Virus record (IMG/VR): IMGVR_UViG_3300042914_004718
Span: 1 to 39,073 of that record
Strand: one strand, 5' to 3'
Length of the DNA stretch: 39,073 nt
Origin: a virus
The notes under the pieces are model-generated. The model had not been told where the DNA came from, made no database searches, and saw only the letters and a program-made list of their open reading frames with translations. Below, in pieces: positions 30,801 to 37,170 of this stretch (the first letter of the stretch is position 1; the number at the start of each line of letters is the position of its first letter). The position numbers and the translations under genes were made by a program.

Positions 30801-33109
30801 AAGACCTGTTCGCCGTGTTGCGCGATGCCGTGGACATGAGTGCCACAGATGTCGCCGCCCACATTGCCGGCCTGGATGCCAAGATCGCCAGCGGGGAACT
30901 CACCGCGGAGCAGGAGGCCCGGGCGCAGATTGAGGCCGCGCTTGTCTCATTGGTCGGCGATTGGCGCAATGCCAATGCGGATCGCCGCCGTTCGGCCTTT
31001 GTTGAGGCGAATCGAATTTGGTCCGGTGCCTACGCCGCCCACACTCAAAAGGTGCTGGAACAAAAAGCCCGCCGCGAATCCGAGCGCCTTGATGCCATTG
31101 CTGCCACCGGCAAGTCCGGCGAACTTGCGGGCCGCAAGGACAAGGCGATCCGCGACTCGGGCCTCAAGGGAAGCTGGAAGGACTACATTCTCAATCTTCT
31201 TAACTTCGACCAAGTCACCGGCATTTTGTTTGGCGAAAACTCCGAGGTCGCCAACAAACTCATCGACGCCCAGCGCATGGCGGAAAACGCCAAGGAGGAC
31301 GGGGCGCAGGCGAAGATGCAGGAGATCGAGGATTTCTTCACCGACCTCGCTGGCGGCGATCTGCTCGCGGGTGAGCGGCTGCGCTACGAGCTGGCCCAGC
31401 CAACGATGGAAGTCCAAGGCATCCAGATGTCGCAACTGGAGGCATTGTCCGCGGTGATGATGTGGGCGCAGGAGGATGGCCGCAGGCACATGACCGGGGA
31501 GTTGGACGAAAACGGCAGGCCGTCCGGCGCTTGGCACTACGACCAGGTATTCATTGACGAGATTCTTCAAAACCTCTCCGACGAGGCGCTCGCGCTGCGG
31601 GCATGGCTCACCCGGAACTACGCGGACGAATACCTTAAAATCAACGAGGTCTACGCCGAACTCAACGGGGTCAACCTGCCGCAGATCAAATCCTACTCGC
31701 CCATCACTGTGCAGCCCCTGTCCGCGCCGACCGGCCAGGTTCTTGATCCTGTCAGCGGATCGGCGATGTCTGGCGCCAGCGCCAGCCCGGGCGCACTCCG
31801 CACCCGCGGGACCGCCATTGCGGAACCCCGTTTCGCCGATGTCTTGCAAACCTACATTTCCCACACACTCCAGATGGAGCATTGGAAAGCCTTTGCCCCG
31901 TTCATCGCCGAGGCCAACGCCGTGCTGCGGAACCGCGATGTGCAAAACTCGGTCGAGGAAAAAGGCGGGGCCGAAGCGAGGAAAATCCTCAATGCCTGGC
32001 TGGACTACTTCGCGCAGGGCGGCACCCGGGATGCCGGCGCCCACTTGGCGCTGAACCAAGGGCTATCCAATGTGCTGGGCCGCGCCTCGCAGGTCGCCCT
32101 TGTCGGCAGGATTTCCACGATCCTCATTCAGTCCACCCAGCTCGGAGCGGCTATGGCCGAGATGCCCGTGAAAGCCTACCTCAAGCGGATGGGCCAACTT
32201 CTCACCGGGCAGCTCGGTTGGAACGAGGCGCTCAACTCGCCCTACATCCAGCGCCGGATCGCGCAGATGCCTCCGGTTGTTCAAATGGCCATGCAGGGAC
32301 TCAAGGGCGCAAAGCCCACCGCCATTCAGCAAGCAGGCAAGCGCCTTGGAATGCTGCTCTCCGGGGCGGATGGATTGTTTACTGCGGGCACCTACGCGAT
32401 CACTTACGACTACCACCTTACCAAGGCAAAGGAACTTGGATTAGCTGGCGCCGAGGCCGAAACCTATGCCCGCAACATTGCCGAGCGGGTCACCGACCGC
32501 ATCGCCCAGCCGACACGCCCCGGGGCGCGGAGCCTTTACGAAAACACATCCACCAATCCGCTGGCCCGCGCCGGGTGGGCATTCGCTTCTGAGGCGAGAA
32601 AAAACCTCGCGCTCGTCGCCTATTCATTCGCCAAGCGGGACACCGCGACCAAGATGCGGACGCTGGCATATGTCGTTGCGATCAATTCCATCGGCGCCTC
32701 GATCCTGCGCTCTATTTGGCGCGACATCCTCGATGATGATGACGATGAACTTTTCGACGAAAAATATTGGTCGGCAAAACGCATTGCGATGGCCGTGGCC
32801 ACAGAACCTTTCTACGGATTCCCGGTGCTTGGCAGCGTGGTGCAGGAGGCGGTCTACAAATCTTTCGGGGAATACAGGCCGCAAGGATCATTGTTTTCTG
32901 TGGACAATGCCGTGGGTCCGATCAAGCGCCTGCCCGAATATATGGAAGGCGATTTCGAGATGCGCGATGTCATGCGCGACATAGACATGATCGTGTCAGC
33001 CCTTGGACTTGCTCACCCGAATATCGCCGCCGCTGCCTCAATCACGCACCTCGCAAAAGACCTGTTCAACATCGGCGATTCCGCGGTCGATGCCGCAACG
33101 AACGAATGA
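24878..33109 (+). CDS. giant polyvalent ejection protein with ADP-ribosyltransferase-like module
   Basis: The protein has 2743 residues. 1-940: helical internal-virion region with hydrophobic patches (GMAMIPVVGLPAVMGALA). 979-1285: ART-like module of polyvalent proteins (FHGTPHKVDRFS, GAQAYGWGLYFAQ, GIPGIRYADQGSR, NYVVFDENLIRI). About 1300-1720: domain resembling DUF7178 (KIRNFYNNIVAPTS, ATVDTHAVNAAVLYP). 1768 onward: coiled-coil region, hydrophobic patches and an acidic DDDDDELFDE stretch. The motif [DN][FY]SI occurs at 945-948, 973-976, 1293-1296 and 1767-1770, at module borders, so it may be a linker or cleavage site. The protein is likely packaged and ejected, with the ART acting on a host target. 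Confidence 0.85.
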   Translation: MATISDETASLYYAELDTATGPDLEARRKALQEWATAKEVEQESSQWDHLTRVYGDFDNYIKSEGYADLDEESRYRVANRQFIAWQLRETPEEQATIYPTRREIYNQQTFGKKNLSEAETFNLIRDSVAARKATEDALREIPGTLAKGMFQSVAAGKPIEDSDGWFLLQNWKERHADKLASLPDGWESAMLDRATKLLVRSDNMMRDLAPESKRAFDTLLAFSRPEDAAGLPPADRADVENLAKEFAKLDPEQRQDIYSTLYYAAEADGAGMGKGFFEKVGEGLARGGVNIYDDAMMATEDRQIRENLRRLRSGDPVYPGPNDTVRLDREIVAPSGELVAMPQAVPLQEDFGTPLTEEQKTERLAQNEQRLAELKALREIRDISQGTIDPIKTEMDGVMGSIVQGAYDFSQSAAYTGMAMIPVVGLPAVMGALASSNYLRMLDAYPDMDPDAAMTISYAIAGPQAFIERFQANALIGKSPALNALMRRMTDVRIPIAGRLAIGYGANVAYQTGQEFVQEAMPVVADQIAAAIRQDMSEFDSEKAWGAYKDQMPEIFYSMLWAGLIGTGASTFRELKRNGAYERSLGELEMVGITGEAAQDIAAEQDPDAATAKFREAWDKRTPEDIQAGIRKRAAQLEAARSTQQNPELPTRRIEENPDGTLTHIIERPDGTALYRTNDSDAADMAFVNITRMVERGQITGTTTGIVESLQFIDQVNQAVARGEDIQQLVIEGAPRTLLDEYEANPTEQNLNNLFETVRAFGMDINEPAELAQFPVLASNRGALAEGIYKSVIRIQEGATGVEVMRDFSQDNLKRAIAENRITMDWVREQLNQVIPLIESERTERRLRTETDTDVIESFSDVAVAYLNGKIRDEQIPAGLRGFLRRIAIVVRDIFRRAYRLKRAIAEGKVSGDFEAFLAESVGINQQTMVDTTRERVVSSIAGNNFSIDSRATPDNDNIVVQASNATIIGPANFSIGAFHGTPHKVDRFSTEKIGTGEGAQAYGWGLYFAQAKAVGEGYRDQLGGIRLMTADGQMADNIVSTLGAKKILKEARVFWKQTKSLDGFVKQLESSKSQSKVWAAQGDNVESNSQYVKDVDEVLSVIKDTTPTPTGNLYTVELDVDDADLLDWDKPLSEQSEKVQRAIKNATADIWKTDKAKYEGSVVYNGLVEDLRNLDRNNAEKMASERLLTAGIPGIRYADQGSRQFNATDERLLELATKNNGNKEAAVDEFMRSVYDTPKAKEKMRSDLLRNFPERTYNYVVFDENLIRITEENGNRIPASEALAAPATGATNYSIGTKQSAGGIRFDEIAKEDPKHDGSRVGTAWQGKVKPTTQDTNDGIATVKPDELEKQMAMLTQFVDGVPLPKYITKFKDAQKRMRAFLDFQKGNLLALYDAFNALSADFVIRSTHWYDGARLLAEGVRDNYRLTIEQSSAIIAVFSPMKDWFQNVAMGQRFADVMANHKNKKITKAKMGGAMREMLDAAEDDKAIRKAFKQIEGRSISQLLKDKSKEGRKLAAVATRLMSTHVHGLTHDVLSPEGESLGIRKNIDGTNKKLVWQSYTFIEKAISIYEDGSAKNISKVLGTEHKIRNFYNNIVAPTSPFGDATVDTHAVNAAVLYPMGNKGYLVGLNFGQAGVAGGGNSGLYWLFHEALREAAAERGVMPRQMQSITWEAIRGLFTDVRKRDKNFVAAITKIWENSKNADSARTQIIGLGITPPEWARVAGGNPGSQGGVGEDARQTPVSAGSVQLGVRQGREGGDRRAGVADYSISSQREIDRVNRALSGVTRGPGERLATYERARARFLGLMDRNREALESLNKNTAKFRRTQILQGLGELDAILSVFPPDIRGRVGGYTRLANIAPMDVFKDGEKVSEVSGMEGAIISAWMRQGMSIGQAGKQTELPPGYTAKENLATARADKAIADFFKKRIEMIDREVEKTMRREYDEAFKKLLERTKPKRAKPGEKPKGIGADIQDLFAVLRDAVDMSATDVAAHIAGLDAKIASGELTAEQEARAQIEAALVSLVGDWRNANADRRRSAFVEANRIWSGAYAAHTQKVLEQKARRESERLDAIAATGKSGELAGRKDKAIRDSGLKGSWKDYILNLLNFDQVTGILFGENSEVANKLIDAQRMAENAKEDGAQAKMQEIEDFFTDLAGGDLLAGERLRYELAQPTMEVQGIQMSQLEALSAVMMWAQEDGRRHMTGELDENGRPSGAWHYDQVFIDEILQNLSDEALALRAWLTRNYADEYLKINEVYAELNGVNLPQIKSYSPITVQPLSAPTGQVLDPVSGSAMSGASASPGALRTRGTAIAEPRFADVLQTYISHTLQMEHWKAFAPFIAEANAVLRNRDVQNSVEEKGGAEARKILNAWLDYFAQGGTRDAGAHLALNQGLSNVLGRASQVALVGRISTILIQSTQLGAAMAEMPVKAYLKRMGQLLTGQLGWNEALNSPYIQRRIAQMPPVVQMAMQGLKGAKPTAIQQAGKRLGMLLSGADGLFTAGTYAITYDYHLTKAKELGLAGAEAETYARNIAERVTDRIAQPTRPGARSLYENTSTNPLARAGWAFASEARKNLALVAYSFAKRDTATKMRTLAYVVAINSIGASILRSIWRDILDDDDDELFDEKYWSAKRIAMAVATEPFYGFPVLGSVVQEAVYKSFGEYRPQGSLFSVDNAVGPIKRLPEYMEGDFEMRDVMRDIDMIVSALGLAHPNIAAAASITHLAKDLFNIGDSAVDAATNE
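29982..30173 (+). CDS. nested reading frame inside the polyvalent gene
   Basis: In the frame offset from the big gene, ATG 29982 opens 63 codons ending TAG 30173. The product (opening LTLQELKSLDWESLPPSGPE, later PLEVFNLEFDKDAKAEIEEQ) is an ordinary acidic helical protein. From about 30040 its codons end mostly in G or C, like real genes here, while the main frame becomes Gly/Arg-rich (GGNPGSQGGVGEDARQT) with poor third positions. It ends one codon before the DYSIS border. It may be an overlapping gene, a captured small gene or a double frameshift. Confidence 0.45.
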   Translation: MLTLQELKSLDWESLPPSGPEWLEAIREAKEAWEKMLGKLLSPLEVFNLEFDKDAKAEIEEQE

Positions 33110-33129
33110 AAAACCACTTGCATTTCCCG

Positions 33130-33144
33130 TTTTGACTGATACCA
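33130..33144 (+). promoter_or_regulatory. copy of the TTTTGACTGATACCA element before lysis genes
   Basis: An exact 15-base match lies between the giant gene and the holin-like gene, ten bases before ATG 33155 and preceded by TTGCATTTCCCG. It is the only intergenic gap near the lysis genes, so transcription control here is plausible. Confidence 0.6.
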
Positions 33145-33154
33145 TCAGAAGCCT

Positions 33155-33334
33155 ATGAACAAAGCACTCAATTACCTGTTGGATCGCTTGTCAGAATCGT
33201 CGACCTGGAGGGGCATAATTTTGGTAGCCTGCTCACTTGGTGCGACCCTGTCGCCGGAACTTCAAGGCCACATCGTGGCAGCGGGCCTGGGCGCGGTCGG
33301 GGCGATCAACATTCTGCGAAAGCAGAAGAAATGA
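33155..33334 (+). CDS. holin-like small membrane protein
   Basis: Fifty-nine residues. A charged start (MNKALNYLLDRLSES) is followed by two short hydrophobic segments (GIILVACSLGATL, 20-32; HIVAAGLGAVGAINIL, 39-54) and a basic end KQKK. This is the build of a compact two-helix phage holin. It heads the lysis cassette, overlaps the lipoprotein gene by four bases (ATGA), and is followed by the endolysin. A holin would permeabilise the inner membrane at a set time. Confidence 0.65.
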   Translation: MNKALNYLLDRLSESSTWRGIILVACSLGATLSPELQGHIVAAGLGAVGAINILRKQKK

Positions 33335-33579
33335 ACCGCTCCAAATTCATTTCGCTTGCAATCGTGGCGCTGCTTTTCGGGGCGGCGCTTTTTCTTTTGA
33401 CCGGATGTGTGACCGTGCCGGTCCCGCCGTTCGGCGACCGCCGCGGCGAACTCGGCAACCTGCAAGTCGCCGTCAGCGTGAAATACATCCCGCTCCAGAA
33501 CCCCGACATCCCCGGGGATAGGAACCTGCAATATGCTTGGGAGCAGTTCGGCCTCGCGAAGGCGCTCAAAGACAAATGA
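33331..33579 (+). CDS. small lipoprotein of the lysis cassette
   Basis: Eighty-two residues with a classic signal peptide (MNRSK, hydrophobic core, lipobox LLTGC with C26) and a Pro-rich start of the mature part (VPVPPFG). An outer-membrane lipoprotein between holin-like and endolysin genes suggests an outer spanin, but no partner with an inner-membrane helix overlaps it, so this is tentative. It overlaps both neighbours by four bases. Confidence 0.65.
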   Translation: MNRSKFISLAIVALLFGAALFLLTGCVTVPVPPFGDRRGELGNLQVAVSVKYIPLQNPDIPGDRNLQYAWEQFGLAKALKDK

Positions 33580-34157
33580 CCCGCGAGGAAATCCAATCGA
33601 TCCAGCGCCGCATCGGCGCCGAGCCGGACGGCTGGTGGGGTCCGAAAAGCATGGAATCCCTCCAGCGCCACCTCCGCTCACTCCTCCCGCATCCCTCGCC
33701 ATTCCCAAAGCCTGACACCGCCAGCATGACGGCATTCTACGGCCCGCCCGGGAATGTTCCGCTCGTCCGGGTGCCGGTGCCATTCACCATGAAACTCTAT
33801 GACGGCGAGGAGCGGGTCGGCGGCATATCCATCCATGAGCGCCTGGCCTTTTCGCTGGAGGGCATCCTGCGCGAAATCTTGTCGGTTTTCCCAACCCCGC
33901 AGGACCGCGACCACGCCGGGATCACCAGATTTTTCGGGTCGTTTGTGAACCGCCCGCAGCGCGGCGGCACCCAGCCAAGCAAACACGCGTGGGCCGCAGC
34001 CATTGATTTCGACGCCACCCGCAACGGACTCCACACCCCGTGGCCGACAAAAAGCGCCATGCCGCTGGAAGTCTTTGAAATCTTCGCCCGCGCCGGCTGG
34101 ATCAACCTCGGGTGGGTGATCTGGCGGGACGCCATGCATTTTCAAGCCACACAATGA
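33576..34157 (+). CDS. endolysin, M15-type peptidase with N-terminal binding motif
   Basis: The protein has 193 residues. Residues 5-33 (IQSIQRRIGAEPDGWWGPKS) resemble a peptidoglycan-binding repeat. The catalytic part holds the zinc site of M15 (VanY/DD-carboxypeptidase-like) enzymes: S135-x-H137 ... D144 (KHAWAAAIDFD) and H188 (DAMHFQ). It would cut peptide crosslinks in the cell wall. No signal peptide is visible, so release through the holin is expected. The glycine of the usual SxHxxGxAxD motif is replaced by Ala. Confidence 0.85.
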   Translation: MTREEIQSIQRRIGAEPDGWWGPKSMESLQRHLRSLLPHPSPFPKPDTASMTAFYGPPGNVPLVRVPVPFTMKLYDGEERVGGISIHERLAFSLEGILREILSVFPTPQDRDHAGITRFFGSFVNRPQRGGTQPSKHAWAAAIDFDATRNGLHTPWPTKSAMPLEVFEIFARAGWINLGWVIWRDAMHFQATQ

Positions 34158-34600
34158 TGATGAAAACAGAAACACAACGAATCCGCGATGCCGGCACCCG
34201 CCTCAACAACGATGTTGAGCGCATCTCCAAAAACCTCCGAATCCCCCGGGCGCGAATCCGCGCCGTGCTGGGCATCGCCCACCAGGCACCCGCACCCGCG
34301 GCACCGAAGCCCGCCCGGGCAAAGCCGAAGATCCGCGTGAGGTCGCTGGCGGAATTTGAGGAGGCACACGACTACACGGCGATCCTGCGCGAGGCGATCA
34401 AGGGGCACCTTGCCGAGGGCTACCTCACCGAGGGCGAGCTGCGGTCGCTATTGAGCGAGAAAATCCCCGCACGCTACTGGCGCGAAACCGCCGATGCCGA
34501 TGAGTTTGATCCCTGCCATTTCCGCCACGGCGACAAAACGCTGTGGTCCGCAGCAAGCAACATCAAAGCCATGAAACGGGCTATCGGACTCGCCACATGA
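34154..34600 (+). CDS. unknown late protein
   Basis: This 148-residue protein has a basic N-terminal helix (RLNNDVERISKNLRIPRARI), a Pro/Ala/Lys linker (60-70), and a helical C-terminal domain with EFDPCHFRHGDKTLWSAASN. No family is recognised. It overlaps the endolysin by four bases and the metallophosphoesterase by four. The basic linker suggests contact with nucleic acid. Confidence 0.55.
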   Translation: MMMKTETQRIRDAGTRLNNDVERISKNLRIPRARIRAVLGIAHQAPAPAAPKPARAKPKIRVRSLAEFEEAHDYTAILREAIKGHLAEGYLTEGELRSLLSEKIPARYWRETADADEFDPCHFRHGDKTLWSAASNIKAMKRAIGLAT

Positions 34601-35442
34601 AAACCAAGCGCCGCACCAAAAGCATCGACTCGTTCAAAGAGGAATTCTTTTCCTCGCCCGCGGGCAGGGAGCGCATCTCGGGCATGGCCCGCGTGCAGGA
34701 ACACCTGTCTACGATCCGCCGGACAACCAAGCTCCGGGTTCCCAACGAAACCATCCGCATCGGCATTTTCGGCGACACCCATTTTGGGAGCCACTACGAG
34801 GACATCGAGGCGCTCAATGCCTACGCCGCGGCGTGCCGAGCCGCCAAGGTCACCGCCATGCTCCACGCGGGCGATATTTTGGAAGGGCATCGCCTTTACC
34901 GCGGGCAGGAGTTTGAAGTTCGCGATCTCGGTTGGGAGGCGCAGAGCAAACGGTTCGCCAAGATCGCCCCGGATTTCGGTTGCCCGGTCTATTTCATCAC
35001 CGGCAACCACGATGTTTCATTCAAGCGGGCGGGCGGAATCGCGGTCGGCCCAGAGCTTCAGCAGCTCCGCCCCGATTGGCTGTTCGTCGGCGAGGACGCC
35101 GGCGATGTCACTCTGGAAACCCCCGACAAGCGCAAGATCACCTTCGGCCTGCTCCACCCCGGCGGCGGCAGCAGCTACGCCTTGAGCTACCGCCCGCAGA
35201 AAATTGTCGAATCCATCGAAGGCGGCACCAAGCCCGACATTTTGTGCATCGGCAACTACCACAAATCCGAGTGGCTCCCGAGCTACCGGAATGTGAGCGT
35301 TCTCCAAGTCGGCTGTTTTCAACGCCAGACCCCCTTTATGAAAACCAAGGGGCTGTCCGCAATGGTCGGCGGGTGGATCATGGAAGTCGGATTCGGCGAT
35401 GGATGCTCGCGCCAGAAAGCAGAGTTCTTCCCATTCTATTGA
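34597..35442 (+). CDS. calcineurin-like metallophosphoesterase
   Basis: The protein has 281 residues and the standard metal ligands of the family: GDTHFGSH (D60, H62), GDILEGH (D93), GNHD (136-139), then LLHPGGGSS and a GNYHKS histidine. The first 50 residues are a charged extension. Substrates of phage-encoded members range from nucleic acids to small phosphoesters, so specificity cannot be read. It lies after the lysis genes, before a zincin-like gene, rather than in the replication operon where phage phosphoesterases often sit. Confidence 0.85.
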   Translation: MKTKRRTKSIDSFKEEFFSSPAGRERISGMARVQEHLSTIRRTTKLRVPNETIRIGIFGDTHFGSHYEDIEALNAYAAACRAAKVTAMLHAGDILEGHRLYRGQEFEVRDLGWEAQSKRFAKIAPDFGCPVYFITGNHDVSFKRAGGIAVGPELQQLRPDWLFVGEDAGDVTLETPDKRKITFGLLHPGGGSSYALSYRPQKIVESIEGGTKPDILCIGNYHKSEWLPSYRNVSVLQVGCFQRQTPFMKTKGLSAMVGGWIMEVGFGDGCSRQKAEFFPFY

Positions 35443-35445
35443 ACT

Positions 35446-35700
35446 ATGGCTCGGCGAAAAAAACAGCCGACCTTGACGATTGTGTATCGCAAGCTGGGCC
35501 GCGAAAAAGCGAGAGGCCAATACTGCGAAGCGACCGCTACAATCGAGCTGGACGAGCGGTTGAAAGGCGAGGAACACTTGGAAGTTTTGCTGCATGAATC
35601 GATGCACGCCTTGCAGCCGCACCACATTGAATCCATAGTCGAGCGGGATGCCAAAAACCTCGCCACCATTCTCTGGGCAGAGGGCTACCGGCGGGTGTAA
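35446..35700 (+). CDS. short zincin-like metallopeptidase
   Basis: Eighty-four residues with the zinc signature HESMH (50-54) in LLHESMHALQPHHIE and a downstream Glu-rich helix that may give the third ligand. The N-terminal half is two beta strands. The size matches tiny phage zincins of unknown target. It is the last gene before the attP region. The stop is five bases before the first arm repeat. Confidence 0.7.
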   Translation: MARRKKQPTLTIVYRKLGREKARGQYCEATATIELDERLKGEEHLEVLLHESMHALQPHHIESIVERDAKNLATILWAEGYRRV

Positions 35701-35705
35701 AAATC

Positions 35706-35732
35706 GGACAACAAGGACAACAACGGACAACA
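35706..35732. repeat. left attP arm repeats, 3 x GGACAACA
   Basis: GGACAACA occurs at 35706-35713, 35715-35722 and 35725-35732, spaced nine to ten bases apart, close to one DNA turn. Two further exact copies lie on the other side of the core (35944-35951, 35956-35963). The arrangement is that of arm-type binding sites for the N-terminal domain of a tyrosine integrase. Confidence 0.65.
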
Positions 35733-35770
35733 TCGCCGTAAAGCGTTGTCAGTAAACAGCCGAAATCCGA

Positions 35771-35826
35771 CTCGAAATCGAGCGATCGGCAACGATCCGG
35801 GGGTTCGAATCCCCCCCCTTCCGCCA
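35771..35826 (+). other. attP core: 3' half of tRNA-Ser(CGA)
   Basis: The sequence begins in an anticodon loop CTCGAAA (CGA anticodon), continues through a class II variable arm (GATCG-GCAA-CGATC), a T arm GGGGG-TTCGAAT-CCCCC and a 3' acceptor strand CCCTTCC-G-CCA. No 5' tRNA half precedes it. A 3' tRNA fragment next to a tyrosine integrase is the usual attP core. Integration would restore the host gene. The expected attB is the 3' end of a host tRNA-Ser gene with CGA anticodon. Confidence 0.85.
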
Positions 35827-35943
35827 CCCCATCACCTCTTGTAGAGGCTTTATTTATGCGGTTCTGCGGGTGATTCCTTTTGTGGGTTGATGTTTTTTGT
35901 TGTTGTGCAATGTTGGGCTTGCGGGGCAGGTTTTGAACAACAC

Positions 35944-35963
35944 GGACAACAAACCGGACAACA
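35944..35963. repeat. right attP arm repeats, 2 x GGACAACA
   Basis: Two exact GGACAACA copies (35944-35951 and 35956-35963) lie between the attP core and the integrase start, 12 bases apart. A run of TGTTGT-like sequence at about 35898-35906 may be an inverted imperfect copy. They also lie just upstream of int, so integrase binding there could repress its own gene. Confidence 0.6.
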
Positions 35964-35972
35964 ACACCCAAC

Positions 35973-36974
35973 ATGAAACAACTCTTCTTGGTGTCTCCAT
36001 ATCCCTCGAGGCCGAAGTCTCCTTGGAAATTGGAGATCAAAGAATCCTTTGCTGGGAAAAAAATCCGGCGGTTTTTCGGGACTGAGCAGGAGGCTTGGGC
36101 CGAGGGACAGCGTTTGGTGGATGCCATTCGCGAGAAGGGGACGACGAATGCCCTGCACGGGGAGGACGGGATGGGAGTCTCGCAGGCGTTGCGAATGTGG
36201 GCCGGGTCGATCAATGCCAATTCAAAATCCCACCGGGACAAGGTGCGGGCAACCGTGAAAGAATTGTCCGAGGCGTTGAGGGGGCCGGTGCGCCGCGTGG
36301 AACCGTTGGATGTGGATCGGTGGCTTGGTCGGTTGGGTGGATCGGAGACTTCGCGGGCGATGTGGTTCCGGTATGCGCGGATGTTTTTCCGCTGGGCGGC
36401 GCGGATGCGGCTCATTGACAGGTCGCCGCTGGAGGGGCTGCGGGCGCCGCGGGCGACTCCGGGCAGGAATATTCTGACGCCTTCGCAAATGCGGGAGCTG
36501 TTGAATGTGAAAATGGATGACGATGTGATGGCGCTGGTGCTGCTGGGCGGGTTCGCGGGACTGCGGACGATCGAGGTTGCGCGGATGGATTGGGAGGACA
36601 TCGATGCGAAGACCGGGCAAATCCATGTGAGGGCCGAGGTGGGCAAGCAGACGAGCGGGATGCTGGAGCGGGTGGTGGACTTTACGGAACCGCTGGTGAA
36701 GCGCAGGAAGTTTTTCACGGGGAAGACCGGGCGGATCGTGACGGGATCAACGGAGGCGCTGCACGAGCGGCGCAGGAAGGTGGCGCTGGGGCTGGAATGG
36801 GGCGGCTGGCCAGAGAACGCGCTGCGACACTCGTTCGCGACCTACCATCTTGGGCGGTGCGGGAACCCCGGGTTGACGGCATTTCAAATGGGGCACACCT
36901 CGGCGGCGATGGTGCAGCGGGTCTACGCGGTGCCAGCGAAGCGGGCGGATTGGAAAGCCTGGTGGAGGATTTGA
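35973..36974 (+). CDS. int: tyrosine integrase
   Basis: The protein has 333 residues. The N-terminal part is a basic arm-binding/core-binding region (SYQALRMWAGSIN-like helix at 70-80). The catalytic domain has GLRTIEVARM (R198), a beta-hairpin Lys near 225, ALRHSFATY (R285, H286), QMGHTS (H308) and the nucleophile Y318 in VQRVYAV. Asn takes the usual first position of the HxxR motif. It inserts the phage at the adjacent attP core, a tRNA-Ser target. It lies about 145 bases after the core. Confidence 0.93.
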   Translation: MKQLFLVSPYPSRPKSPWKLEIKESFAGKKIRRFFGTEQEAWAEGQRLVDAIREKGTTNALHGEDGMGVSQALRMWAGSINANSKSHRDKVRATVKELSEALRGPVRRVEPLDVDRWLGRLGGSETSRAMWFRYARMFFRWAARMRLIDRSPLEGLRAPRATPGRNILTPSQMRELLNVKMDDDVMALVLLGGFAGLRTIEVARMDWEDIDAKTGQIHVRAEVGKQTSGMLERVVDFTEPLVKRRKFFTGKTGRIVTGSTEALHERRRKVALGLEWGGWPENALRHSFATYHLGRCGNPGLTAFQMGHTSAAMVQRVYAVPAKRADWKAWWRI

Positions 36975-36975
36975 T

Positions 36976-37170
36976 ATGCCTTACGCCGACAAAAAGACCC
37001 AAAAGAAATTCATGGCGCGGCAATACCGGGTGCGCTACCAGACCGACGAAAAATTCAAGGAGGCCGAGCGGGAGCGCAAGGCGGATTGGTATCGGCGCAA
37101 CCGCGAGAAAGTGATTGCCAAGGTGCAGGCGAACAAGTCAAAGAAAGTCAAAATTCCTCCCAAAAAATGA
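36976..37170 (+). CDS. small very basic protein after int
   Basis: Sixty-four residues, over one third Lys or Arg, helical (RYQTDEKFKEAERERKADWY). It resembles the basic, repeat-like N-termini of some phage DNA-binding proteins. No family is assigned. Its ATG is one base after the integrase stop and its stop overlaps the next ATG, so it could be co-expressed from int and might assist recombination. Confidence 0.5.
   Translation: MPYADKKTQKKFMARQYRVRYQTDEKFKEAERERKADWYRRNREKVIAKVQANKSKKVKIPPKK

Noticed and set aside
23187-33109. Lytic transglycosylase domain in the internal virion proteins, as in T7 gp16
   Set aside because: No convincing Glu-containing lysozyme-like motif was seen in either protein, so no such activity is claimed.
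35740-35826. A complete functional tRNA-Ser gene
   Set aside because: The 5' acceptor strand and D arm are missing. Only the part from the anticodon loop to CCA is present, which is expected for attP.
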